Shown here: positions 1 through 4,700 of the stretch, piece by piece
Position numbering within the stretch: position 1 is the first letter of the stretch
Layout: every line of letters starts with the position of its first letter
Program-made: the position numbers and the translations under genes
Notes under the pieces: model-generated
The model's database searches: none
Told to the model about the DNA's origin: nothing
Seen by the model: the letters and a program-made list of their open reading frames with translations, nothing else
Assembly (NCBI GenBank): GCA_017438085.1
Contig: JAFRWH010000205.1
Span: 1-5,490, forward strand
Direction of reading: 5' to 3'
DNA length: 5,490 nt
Source: Bacillota bacterium
GTDB lineage: Bacteria; Bacillota_A; Clostridia; Peptostreptococcales; Anaerovoracaceae

Positions 1-1
1 A

Positions 2-631
2 GCTGATGGTTACGCTTCTGCAAGCTATCTGAGGGAGCTGTGTCTTGACCTCGACAGGAATTCCGAGGAACTTTCGGCATATATGCTTCCGGAAAGTCTT
101 GAAAGATTTCGCAGTCATAAACACTTCGATAAGACTGCAGAGGACAGGTATTTCCGCATAATAAGCCACATGCTTCAGGCGAGAAACATAAAAGAAATAG
201 CCCAGGCCGCAGAGATAAGCGAGGGTTTTGAAGCCCAGCTGATCAAGTCTGCCTGGAATGCCGACAGCCTGGATTCGCTTATAATGGGAGCCAAAATAAA
301 GCGATTTACCTATGCGAGGACCGCCAGGATGCTCTGCCAGCTGTTCCTGGGGATAACAAAGGATCTGGTGTTGCGCTGCGAAGAGGAAGATCTGTGCTAT
401 GCCAAGGTCCTTGCTTTCAACGATAAGGGCGCTGAGGTGCTCAGGAACGCATCTGAAAAGGGCAGCATACCGGTAATCAGCAACACAAATAAAGATCGCA
501 GGAGCAACCCTGCTGTACGTCCCATGCTGGAAACAGACATACGCGCATCCGAGCTTTACGGACTTATAATGGGGGCTTCACCCAAAGAATATTCAGACCT
601 CACATGCATACCAAAACCCATTACTATATAA
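2..631 (+). CDS. tmcAL: tRNA(Met) cytidine acetate ligase, C-terminal part (5' end outside window)
   Basis: The frame is open to the left edge, so the gene's start lies outside the window; about 209 residues are visible of a family usually near 400. TmcAL (formerly YlbM in Bacillus) activates acetate with ATP to acetyl-adenylate and acetylates the wobble cytidine (ac4C34) of elongator tRNA-Met in the cytoplasm. The first visible residues contain SASYLREL, which fits the C-terminal (S/T)-x-x-R signature of the nucleotidyltransferase domain. Next comes the typical helical region with EGFEAQLIKSAWNADSLDSL and then KRFTYARTARML, matching the family's KRYTxxRxxRxL motif thought to contact tRNA. 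The tail (AKVLAFNDKGAEVL, then ETDIRASELYGL) also fits the family. The gene ends in tandem TAA TAA stops. It lies 85 bases upstream of ackA on the same strand, with no clear terminator between. The ATG at 83 is internal, not the start. Confidence 0.9.
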   Translation, partial: ADGYASASYLRELCLDLDRNSEELSAYMLPESLERFRSHKHFDKTAEDRYFRIISHMLQARNIKEIAQAAEISEGFEAQLIKSAWNADSLDSLIMGAKIKRFTYARTARMLCQLFLGITKDLVLRCEEEDLCYAKVLAFNDKGAEVLRNASEKGSIPVISNTNKDRRSNPAVRPMLETDIRASELYGLIMGASPKEYSDLTCIPKPITI

Positions 632-692
632 TAATTAAGGCTTTTTTGGCGGAACTCTGCCAGCATGAAATAAATCACAATTATCCTGATCT

Positions 693-698
693 TATAAT
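693..698 (+). promoter_or_regulatory. possible -10 box upstream of ackA
   Basis: A perfect TATAAT lies 18 bases before the ackA start codon, in an AT-rich stretch. No convincing -35 element is found 16-18 bases upstream and there is no TG extension. A start site about 7 bases downstream would fall at the ribosome binding site and give a very short leader. It may be a real promoter or an AT-rich coincidence; ackA may instead be transcribed from upstream of tmcAL. Confidence 0.3.
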
Positions 699-716
699 TA
701 ATTTAAGGAGAATCAA

Positions 717-1913
717 ATGAAAGTATTAGTAATCAACTGCGGAAGCTCCTCCCTGAAGTATCAGCTGCTGGATATGGCAGACGAGAGCCTTCTCTGCAAG
801 GGCCTGGTTGAGCGTATCGGCATCGAAGGATCCATTCTGACCCACACCAAGATCGGTCAGGACAAGTTCATCCTCGAGACCCCGATGAAGGACCACACCG
901 ATGCTATCGGCCACGTTATCAATGCTCTGACCGATGCAGATCACGGCGTTGTCAAGTCCATGGACGAGATCGGCGCTGTAGGCCACAGAGTAGTACACGG
1001 CGGAGAAAAGTTCGCATCCTCCGTACTCATCACCGATGACGTAATCAAGGCTATCGAAGAGTGCTCCGACCTGGCTCCTCTGCACAATCCCGCAAACCTG
1101 CTGGGAATCGCAGCCTGCCAGAAGCTCATGCCCAAAACTCCCATGGTTGCTGTATTCGATACCGCATTCCATCAGACCATGCCCGCAGAGAGCTACATCT
1201 ATGCGCTGCCCTATGAGTACTACGAAAAGTACGGCGTAAGAAGATACGGCTTCCACGGAACCTCTCACAGATACGTTGCTCAGAGAGCCGCTGCCATGCT
1301 CGGCAAGCCCCTCGAAGAGCTGAAGATCATCACCTGCCACCTCGGAAACGGCGCATCCGTTGCTGCTATCAAGAACGGCAAGTGCTATGACACCTCCATG
1401 GGTCTGACTCCGCTTGAAGGCCTTGTAATGGGCACCCGCTGCGGAGATATCGACCCCGCCATCATCGGTTTCATCGCTGCAAAGGAAGGCAAGACCATTG
1501 CTGAGATGGATGCCATCATGAACAAGAAGTCAGGTCTGCTGGGCGTTTCCGGCATCTCCTCCGACTCCAGAGACATCGAAGCAGCTGCCAACGAAGGCAA
1601 CTACAGAGCAGATCTGGCTCAGAAGCTGAACTATCACAGAGTAAAGCATTACATCGGCGCTTACATTGCTGAAATGAACGGCTGCGATGCTATCGTATTC
1701 ACCGCAGGTCTGGGCGAAAACTCCAAGACTGCAAGAGCAGCTATCTGCGCAGATATGGAATATCTCGGAATCGAACTCTGCGGCAAGTGCAATGACGTCC
1801 GCGGCGAGGAAGCCTTCATCAACAAGGCAAGCTCCAAGGTCAAGATCCTGCTGATCCCCACCAACGAAGAGCTTATGATCGCTAAGGATACCGTAGAGAT
1901 TGTAGAAGGCTAA
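717..1913 (+). CDS. ackA: acetate kinase
   Basis: AckA catalyses acetyl phosphate + ADP to and from acetate + ATP in the cytoplasm, the last step of the Pta-AckA fermentation route. The protein has 398 residues, the usual family length. All hallmark residues fall at the positions numbered in the well-studied Methanosarcina enzyme: N7 in [12 protein letters not shown]91 in HRVVHGG, D148 in FDTAFHQT, H180 in GFHGTSH, N211 in HLGNGAS, R241 in [10 protein letters not shown] and E384 in PTNEE. The ASKHA sugar-kinase fold is complete and no residue is missing. The start is supported by AAGGAG at 705-710, six bases before the ATG. Codon choice is strongly biased (AAG, GGC, ATC, CTG), as expected of a highly expressed metabolic gene. 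No pta gene is visible next to it; the neighbours are tmcAL upstream and rpmF downstream. No terminator is evident after the stop, so some read-through into rpmF is likely. Confidence 0.98.
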   Translation: MKVLVINCGSSSLKYQLLDMADESLLCKGLVERIGIEGSILTHTKIGQDKFILETPMKDHTDAIGHVINALTDADHGVVKSMDEIGAVGHRVVHGGEKFASSVLITDDVIKAIEECSDLAPLHNPANLLGIAACQKLMPKTPMVAVFDTAFHQTMPAESYIYALPYEYYEKYGVRRYGFHGTSHRYVAQRAAAMLGKPLEELKIITCHLGNGASVAAIKNGKCYDTSMGLTPLEGLVMGTRCGDIDPAIIGFIAAKEGKTIAEMDAIMNKKSGLLGVSGISSDSRDIEAAANEGNYRADLAQKLNYHRVKHYIGAYIAEMNGCDAIVFTAGLGENSKTARAAICADMEYLGIELCGKCNDVRGEEAFINKASSKVKILLIPTNEELMIAKDTVEIVEG

Positions 1914-1959
1914 AGGCATAAAAACTTCAAAAATATAAGGAATGCGGGCAATTTTCCGC

Positions 1960-1988
1960 TTGACAATTTACAAAGTCACCCTTATACT
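1960..1988 (+). promoter_or_regulatory. strong housekeeping promoter of rpmF
   Basis: TTGACA at 1960-1965 is a perfect -35. It is followed by a 17-base spacer and TATACT at 1983-1988, five of six bases of the -10 consensus. The expected start site is near 1995, giving a leader of about 30 bases with a strong Shine-Dalgarno. It lies 46 bases after the ackA stop and gives rpmF an independent transcript. This is the clearest promoter in the window. Confidence 0.9.
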
Positions 1989-2009
1989 GTAGAAGTTATT
2001 TTACGGAAG

Positions 2010-2018
2010 AAGGAGGTG
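2010..2018 (+). promoter_or_regulatory. near-perfect ribosome binding site of rpmF
   Basis: AAGGAGGTG matches nine consecutive bases of the anti-Shine-Dalgarno complement and ends five bases before the ATG at 2024. It fixes the start of this short gene and fits the high translation demand of a ribosomal protein. Confidence 0.88.
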
Positions 2019-2023
2019 TTCAC

Positions 2024-2203
2024 ATGGCAGTTCCAAAGAGAAAAACTTCCCATGCTAAGAAGAGCAGCAGAAAGACAGCAAACATGAAGAAGGCTATGCC
2101 TGCGCTGTCCGTATGCCCGCAGTGTCATCAGCCTAAGCTTCCTCACAGAGTATGCCCGAATTGCGGTTATTATGACGGCCAGGCAGTAGTTGCTGAGGAG
2201 TAA
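2024..2203 (+). CDS. rpmF: 50S ribosomal protein L32 (bL32)
   Basis: This 59-residue basic protein is a component of the large ribosomal subunit. It begins MAVPKRKTSHAKKSSRK, the highly conserved L32 N-terminus, which in the mature protein forms a positively charged tail contacting 23S rRNA. Residues 31-47 form a zinc ribbon, CxxC-x9-CxxC (C31, C34, C44, C47), so this is the zinc-binding form rather than the cysteine-less paralogue some bacteria use under zinc starvation. The protein ends in acidic VVAEE. It has its own consensus promoter and is closed by a strong terminator, so it is probably made as a short monocistronic mRNA, with possible extra supply by read-through from ackA. Two frequent partners are absent: no DUF177/YceD gene precedes it and no plsX follows. 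Confidence 0.97.
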   Translation: MAVPKRKTSHAKKSSRKTANMKKAMPALSVCPQCHQPKLPHRVCPNCGYYDGQAVVAEE

Positions 2204-2237
2204 TCGATAGACTCTAAACTTTAGCTAAAGGAACATA

Positions 2238-2267
2238 AAAAAGCGGCCTTGCGCAGGGCCGCTTTTT
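2238..2267 (+). terminator. rho-independent terminator after rpmF
   Basis: A 13-base-pair stem (2238-2250 with 2255-2267, one G-T wobble) encloses a GCGC loop. Its GC core is GCGGCC/GGCCGC, and the stem base is an A run paired with a five-T tract. Because of the upstream A run it would also work on the opposite strand. It separates rpmF from the phospholipase gene, which then needs its own promoter. Confidence 0.93.
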
Positions 2268-2281
2268 ACGTTGCAAAAATG

Positions 2282-2310
2282 TGGCAAATAAAGCAGCAAT
2301 GTGTTATACT
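2282..2310 (+). promoter_or_regulatory. extended -10 promoter for the phospholipase gene
   Basis: TATACT at 2305-2310 is preceded by TG one base upstream (TGT-TATACT), the extended -10 arrangement. At 17 bases spacing the -35 position holds TGGCAA (2282-2287), a weak match, which is common with extended -10 promoters. It lies just after the rpmF terminator. The expected start site near 2317 leaves a leader of about 55 bases before the ATG at 2373 and rules out a translation start at the GTG at 2301. Confidence 0.7.
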
Positions 2311-2356
2311 CATTTCCGCATATATTTATGCTGCTCTATGTTTGGGAGCAGAAGAA

Positions 2357-2362
2357 AAGGAG
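2357..2362 (+). promoter_or_regulatory. ribosome binding site deciding the phospholipase start
   Basis: AAGGAG lies 10 bases before the ATG at 2373. Upstream in-frame candidates (GTG at 2301, ATG at 2328) have no such site and overlap or nearly abut the promoter, so the ATG at 2373 is preferred. Confidence 0.7.
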
Positions 2363-2372
2363 TGGGAAATAT

Positions 2373-3341
2373 ATGAAGATCTTCAAAAAGGTACTCAGCG
2401 CCTTGCTTTGCCTTGTGCTGCTGGCGGTCTGTATCTTTTTTGCAATACCGCTGACCGAGACCAGAGATAAAACTCTTGTTGAGGGATCTTCCGACTGGAT
2501 GTCCGGTCTTCCGGATGAGCTTTCACTCAGCGATATATACCTGCCCGGGACTCATGACAGCGCATCGAACTATGTTCAGCTTGGCTATTTCAGCAAATGC
2601 CAGGCTTCGGACATAAGAACTCAGCTGGAGGACGGCTTCAGATATCTGGACATACGGCTTGGCTTTGACAAGGAAGAGCTTGTGCTGTGGCACGGATTCT
2701 GCAAGTGCAGGACAGCCGCTGCTCCCTGGAGCGCAACGCTTACACTCAGCGATGTGCTCGGACAATGCTATGCTTTTCTGGATGAACATCCCACAGAAAC
2801 AGTGGTTTTTGTTATTAAGAACGAAAGAGACGACGACGCTTCAGAGTTTCAGAAGGCGGTAAATAAAGCTGTCTCAAGAGATGTAGGCCGATGGCTTATT
2901 ACAGATTCGATTCCTACTCTGGGACAGAGCAGGGGAAAGGTCGTACTTTTGCGTCAGTATCCGGATGTTCTCGGCCTGTCTTCAAACAGCGGCATAGAGA
3001 TGTCCTGGTTCAAGCAGAATGAAAAGGTGGCGCTCGAAGCAAGCCTGACTCATGTAAGTCTGCCCAGATTCGAGCTGTACATTCAGGACAGGTATAAGTA
3101 TGATGCCGAAGAAAAGTGGGAGGCCTTCAGATACAGTCTTGAATTAGGAAATGATGCTGACGGGCTTATCGTTAACTTCCTCAGCACTAACGGAAGTCCC
3201 GCATACGGACATCCATACAAGTACGCAAAAGAGCTCAACAAGCGTTTCCTGCAGGAAGACATCAGCGATGCGCCGCCCTGCTGGATAATAGTGGACTTCA
3301 GCAATGCTCTTCTGGCGGAAAAGATATACAGTATGAATTAA
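2373..3341 (+). CDS. phosphatidylinositol-specific phospholipase C-like protein, exported or membrane-anchored
   Basis: Bacterial PI-PLCs cleave phosphatidylinositol (or GPI anchors) to diacylglycerol and cyclic inositol phosphate without calcium. The 322-residue product starts with a positive n-region (MKIFKK) and a hydrophobic segment at about 7-27, i.e. a signal peptide or N-terminal anchor. No clear AxA cleavage site is seen, and the C20 context (LLAVC) is a poor lipobox. The X domain follows: LPGTHDS with first catalytic His61 and Asp62, RYLDIRL with Asp93 and Arg95, and LWHGF with second catalytic His107. Further family features are DEHPTETVVFVIK, RGKVVLLRQYP and, near the C-terminus, VNFLSTNG plus YAKELNKRF. 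The length matches the Bacillus/Listeria enzymes. The frame is open further upstream, but promoter and ribosome-site positions favour this start. True substrate is uncertain: bacterial members of this fold may act on other phospho-inositol or glycerophospho lipids. Confidence 0.92.
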   Translation: MKIFKKVLSALLCLVLLAVCIFFAIPLTETRDKTLVEGSSDWMSGLPDELSLSDIYLPGTHDSASNYVQLGYFSKCQASDIRTQLEDGFRYLDIRLGFDKEELVLWHGFCKCRTAAAPWSATLTLSDVLGQCYAFLDEHPTETVVFVIKNERDDDASEFQKAVNKAVSRDVGRWLITDSIPTLGQSRGKVVLLRQYPDVLGLSSNSGIEMSWFKQNEKVALEASLTHVSLPRFELYIQDRYKYDAEEKWEAFRYSLELGNDADGLIVNFLSTNGSPAYGHPYKYAKELNKRFLQEDISDAPPCWIIVDFSNALLAEKIYSMN

Positions 3342-3351
3342 AGCTTTATAT

Positions 3352-3371
3352 ATGAAACCTTTTTGTTTCAT
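3352..3371 (+). repeat. short perfect inverted repeat before the flavodoxin gene
   Basis: ATGAAAC (3352-3358) and GTTTCAT (3365-3371) are exact reverse complements separated by six bases (CTTTTT). The stem is AT-rich and has no following T run, so a terminator is unlikely. It lies in the 50-base gap between the phospholipase stop and the flavodoxin ribosome binding site. It could be an operator for a dimeric regulator or a weak mRNA hairpin. Confidence 0.45.
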
Positions 3372-3391
3372 GAAAACTGACGGAGGTCACC

Positions 3392-3874
3392 ATGAAGACA
3401 CTTATCGTTTATTATTCCTTCGAAGGAAACTGCAAATTCGCAGCGGAAGAGCTGGAGATACTGACCGGCGCTGATATAGAGCGCCTTGAAGTAAGCGGTG
3501 AACCGCCAAAGAGCGGCCTCATGAAGTTCCTGAGAGGCGGAAAGAGCGCCCTGAGCCACGAGCTTCCCGAGCTGAAGGCACTGGAGCACAAGCTTGATGA
3601 TTACGAGAGACTTATCATCATGTTCCCAATTTGGGCAGGAACTTATCCTCCTGCAATCGGATCATTCATCGACAAATATCACCCCGGCTGGAAGGAGCTG
3701 TATCTTGTGGCATCATCCAAAGGCGGCAGCCCGGAAAAGGCATTCGAATCTATCAGAAAAGCTCTGCCGGAATGCAGAGTCATCGATTGCCTTCACCTTG
3801 TCGAACCTCTCAAAAATCAGAAAGAGAGCTCCTCAAAGCTTAAGGAGTTCTCTCTGAAGATGACTGAAGCCTAG
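3392..3874 (+). CDS. flavodoxin-like FMN protein
   Basis: This 160-residue protein has a flavodoxin fold and probably carries FMN as a cytoplasmic electron carrier or small oxidoreductase. The N-terminal beta strand and phosphate loop read KTLIVYYSFEGNCKFAAEEL; residues 9-14 (SFEGNC) replace the usual S/TxTGNT, with the last Thr changed to Cys. Residues 77-94 (MFPIWAGTYPPAIGSFID) are the typical flavin-ring loop of flavodoxin-family proteins, and SSKGGSPEKAF (108-118) fits the later flavin-contacting region. The first 160 residues are the whole protein, so there is no fused iron-sulfur or reductase domain. GGAGG at 3382-3386, five bases before the ATG, supports the start. It sits 50 bases after the phospholipase gene with no terminator between, so co-transcription is possible. 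Its partner is unknown. It ends 7 bases from the convergent VOC gene. Confidence 0.85.
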   Translation: MKTLIVYYSFEGNCKFAAEELEILTGADIERLEVSGEPPKSGLMKFLRGGKSALSHELPELKALEHKLDDYERLIIMFPIWAGTYPPAIGSFIDKYHPGWKELYLVASSKGGSPEKAFESIRKALPECRVIDCLHLVEPLKNQKESSSKLKEFSLKMTEA

Positions 3875-3881
3875 ATCCTGC

Positions 3882-4259
3882 CTATTCCATGATCTTCTGG
3901 AATTCCACCAGATAATCGTCCGGATCCAGGATGAAAAAGGAGTATACGTGAAAGTCCGGATGCTTTGCCGGAGCTTTATGTATCCGGCATTTGTCTTTAA
4001 GTTCTTCATAAGCCGCAAGAACAGCTTCATTAGACTCCAGGTTCAGGGAAAGGCATGCACCCTGAGGCCCCGACAGAGGCTTTCTTCCGTCCTTGTACTG
4101 GCAGAAGCCCCAGTAGCCGTAACCCGTGTCAAAAATGTAAAGATTGTCTGCCTGCTTCTGAAAGACAGGCAGTCCGAGAAGACCGCTGTAGAATCCAACG
4201 GTCTTTTTTATGTCCCGGCAGGGGAGAAACGTGATGCTGCTAAGTATATTCATGATCAT
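3882..4259 (-). CDS. VOC-family (glyoxalase/bleomycin-resistance fold) protein
   Basis: The 125-residue product is a single-module VOC protein. The N-terminal SSITFLPCRDIKKTVGFYSGLLG matches the beta-strand, D-x-x-x-x-x-x-FY-x-x-x-LG pattern of the fold. The C-terminal FFILDPDDYLVEFQK matches the usual DPDGxxxEF ending, with Glu119 in the last metal-ligand position. The His/Gln normally found as first ligand near residues 8-10 is replaced (SIT), so metal binding may be altered or lost. The start ATG overlaps the stop of the upstream ACT gene (ATGA, four bases), which indicates translational coupling; a second ATG two codons further in is an alternative start. VOC proteins include glyoxalases, dioxygenases, epimerases and antibiotic-binding proteins, and the reaction cannot be told from sequence. 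Being last in an amino-acid operon does not by itself fix its role. Confidence 0.85.
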   Translation of the reverse strand: MIMNILSSITFLPCRDIKKTVGFYSGLLGLPVFQKQADNLYIFDTGYGYWGFCQYKDGRKPLSGPQGACLSLNLESNEAVLAAYEELKDKCRIHKAPAKHPDFHVYSFFILDPDDYLVEFQKIME

Positions 4260-4693
4260 TCGATCCCATTCAGTTCTATGTCGGTGACAGCGGAAAGTGC
4301 CTTAAGCCTTGAGAGGAGCTGGTCAAAATTGCAGTTGATGTGGCTTATATCCAAAGAGATAAGCACGTTGGCCTTGCCGGAGACCGGCACAGACTGGGAT
4401 ATAGTAAGTATGCTGGTGCCGCATTCGCTCAGCACATTTATGACTGCAGAAAGCGCTCCCGATACATGCTTCAGTATCAGGCTGAGTACTGCTCTGTGCG
4501 AAAGGCTGTTATCCGTTGGTTCAAACACAAAGTCCTTGTATTTGTAATAGGTATTCCTTGAGATCCCCAGCTTTTCCGTGGCTTCAGTGACGGTTTTTGC
4601 CTGACGGCTTTCAAGAAGGTTTCTCGCCTCGATCACCTTTTCCAGATAAGCCGGGAGGATCTTTTTGCTTACGATAAGATAATCGCTGTTCAT
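4256..4693 (-). CDS. ACT domain-containing protein, PheB/UPF0735 family
   Basis: With the ATG at 4693 the protein has 145 residues, the normal length of this family. Residues 4-24 (DYLIVSKKILPAYLEKVIEAR) and about 31-58 (AKTVTEATEKLGISRNTYYKYKDFVF) form the helical, helix-turn-helix-like N-terminal part. Residues 68-143 form an ACT domain, with HVSGALSAVINVLSECGTSILTISQ followed by VPVSGKANVLISLDIS. ACT domains usually bind amino acids, so a cytoplasmic sensor or regulator of amino-acid synthesis is the likely role. The family includes Bacillus PheB, which lies beside pheA, but its biochemical activity is not well settled. The gene begins 7 bases after the thrB stop and overlaps the VOC gene by four bases. 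An in-frame TTG at 4720 would add nine residues not typical of the family, so I prefer the ATG. Confidence 0.9.
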   Translation of the reverse strand: MNSDYLIVSKKILPAYLEKVIEARNLLESRQAKTVTEATEKLGISRNTYYKYKDFVFEPTDNSLSHRAVLSLILKHVSGALSAVINVLSECGTSILTISQSVPVSGKANVLISLDISHINCNFDQLLSRLKALSAVTDIELNGIE

Positions 4694-4700
4694 TATTCCA

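Noticed and set aside
647..662. TGGCGG-AACT-CTGCCA hairpin after tmcAL as a terminator
   Set aside because: The stem is only six pairs with one wobble, and its T run is upstream rather than downstream, so it would not terminate plus-strand transcription.
726..1340. Long open frame (204 codons) on the minus strand inside ackA
   Set aside because: It is antisense to a gene with every acetate-kinase motif. The openness follows from the strong codon bias of ackA, and the translation resembles no protein family I recognise.
1944..1959. GCGG...CCGC hairpin after ackA as a terminator
   Set aside because: It has only four strong pairs with an eight-base loop and no T tract behind it; the rpmF -35 element follows immediately.
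2219..2230. Perfect 12-base palindrome CTTTAGCTAAAG after rpmF
   Set aside because: It lies in a transcribed 3' tail just before the terminator. A 12-base AT-rich palindrome can arise by chance, and nothing nearby suggests an operator.
2301..2372. Extended N-terminus of the phospholipase from GTG 2301 or ATG 2328
   Set aside because: These starts overlap or nearly abut the extended -10 promoter and put an unlikely stretch before the signal segment. The ATG at 2373 has an AAGGAG and gives a proper n-region.
2204..2372. Riboswitch or small RNA in the rpmF-phospholipase gap
   Set aside because: The 169 bases are fully accounted for by the palindrome, terminator, promoter and a short leader; no conserved riboswitch elements are recognisable.
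3948..4547. 199-codon open frame on the plus strand across the VOC and ACT genes
   Set aside because: It is the mirror of two well-supported minus-strand genes with conserved domains, and it has no convincing ribosome site or recognisable motif.
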